Shown here piece by piece: positions 5,565 to 5,609 of a DNA stretch of 5,609 bases; position 1 is the stretch's first letter, and each line of letters opens with the position of its first letter. Location of the stretch: positions 1 through 5,609 of the forward strand of contig JACADX010000221.1 of assembly GCA_013389125.1 (NCBI GenBank), written 5' to 3'. This DNA is from Parvularculaceae bacterium. GTDB taxonomy: Bacteria > Pseudomonadota > Alphaproteobacteria > Caulobacterales > Parvularculaceae. The notes under the pieces were generated by a model, which worked only from the letters and a program-made list of their open reading frames with translations, made no database searches and was not told the origin of the DNA. Both the position numbers and the translations under genes were made by a program.

Positions 5565-5609
5565 ATGGCGAGCGAGGTCCTTGAGGCGGCCGAGGCCGTC
5601 TGCCAGGAG
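5565..5609 (+). CDS. Open frame continuing off the right edge (new gene start or detached antitoxin tail)
   Basis: ATG 5565 follows the antitoxin TAA with no gap and in the same frame. Fifteen codons are visible (MASEVLEAAEAVCQE), helical and acidic, with no ribosome binding site in front. Two readings are possible. It may be a coupled downstream gene; the residues do not look like a RelE/ParE or PIN toxin start, and are only loosely like a KfrA-type DNA-binding N-terminus. Or it may be the C-terminal helix of the antitoxin cut off by the TAA. Fifteen residues cannot decide. Confidence 0.25.
   Translation, partial: MASEVLEAAEAVCQE

Overview
The window is GC-rich, uses GCG/GCC/CTC-type codons and carries all its convincing genes on the + strand. 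It looks like chromosomal DNA of an alphaproteobacterium, most likely order Hyphomicrobiales (Rhizobiales). Gene content, codon use and the GC-rich intergenic repeats are compatible with a Methylocystis/Methylosinus-type methanotroph, but that finer placement is an impression only.

Bases 1-2910 form a metabolic block of three genes: the C-terminal 140 residues of a leucine/phenylalanine/valine-type amino-acid dehydrogenase (left end outside the window), a complete soluble HMG-CoA reductase with a class I catalytic tetrad, and a complete acetyl-CoA C-acetyltransferase (thiolase). Together they touch leucine deamination, acetoacetyl-CoA formation and HMG-CoA reduction to mevalonate. No HMG-CoA synthase or lyase is in the window. 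Most bacteria of this group make isoprenoids by the MEP route, so a class I-type HMG-CoA reductase beside a leucine-type dehydrogenase and a thiolase is the most interesting feature here.

Bases 2907-4862 hold two less understood genes. The first begins inside the thiolase stop codon (GTGA overlap) and encodes two DUF1801-like domains joined by a lysine/alanine-rich linker. The second, 57 bases later, encodes a cytoplasmic ClpP/SppA-fold protein of the SDH_sah (serine dehydrogenase proteinase) type. A GC-rich hairpin at 4918-4943 may end this transcription unit.

Bases 4863-5396 contain no confident gene. They hold the hairpin, an AT-rich patch with a perfect TATAAT, a strong ribosome binding site before a doubtful basic ORF, and a cluster of imperfect direct and inverted repeats. 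After this comes a short (55-residue) Phd/YefM-type antitoxin. Its stop codon is followed directly by an in-frame ATG reading to the right edge: either the start of another gene or the severed tail of the antitoxin. No toxin gene is visible.
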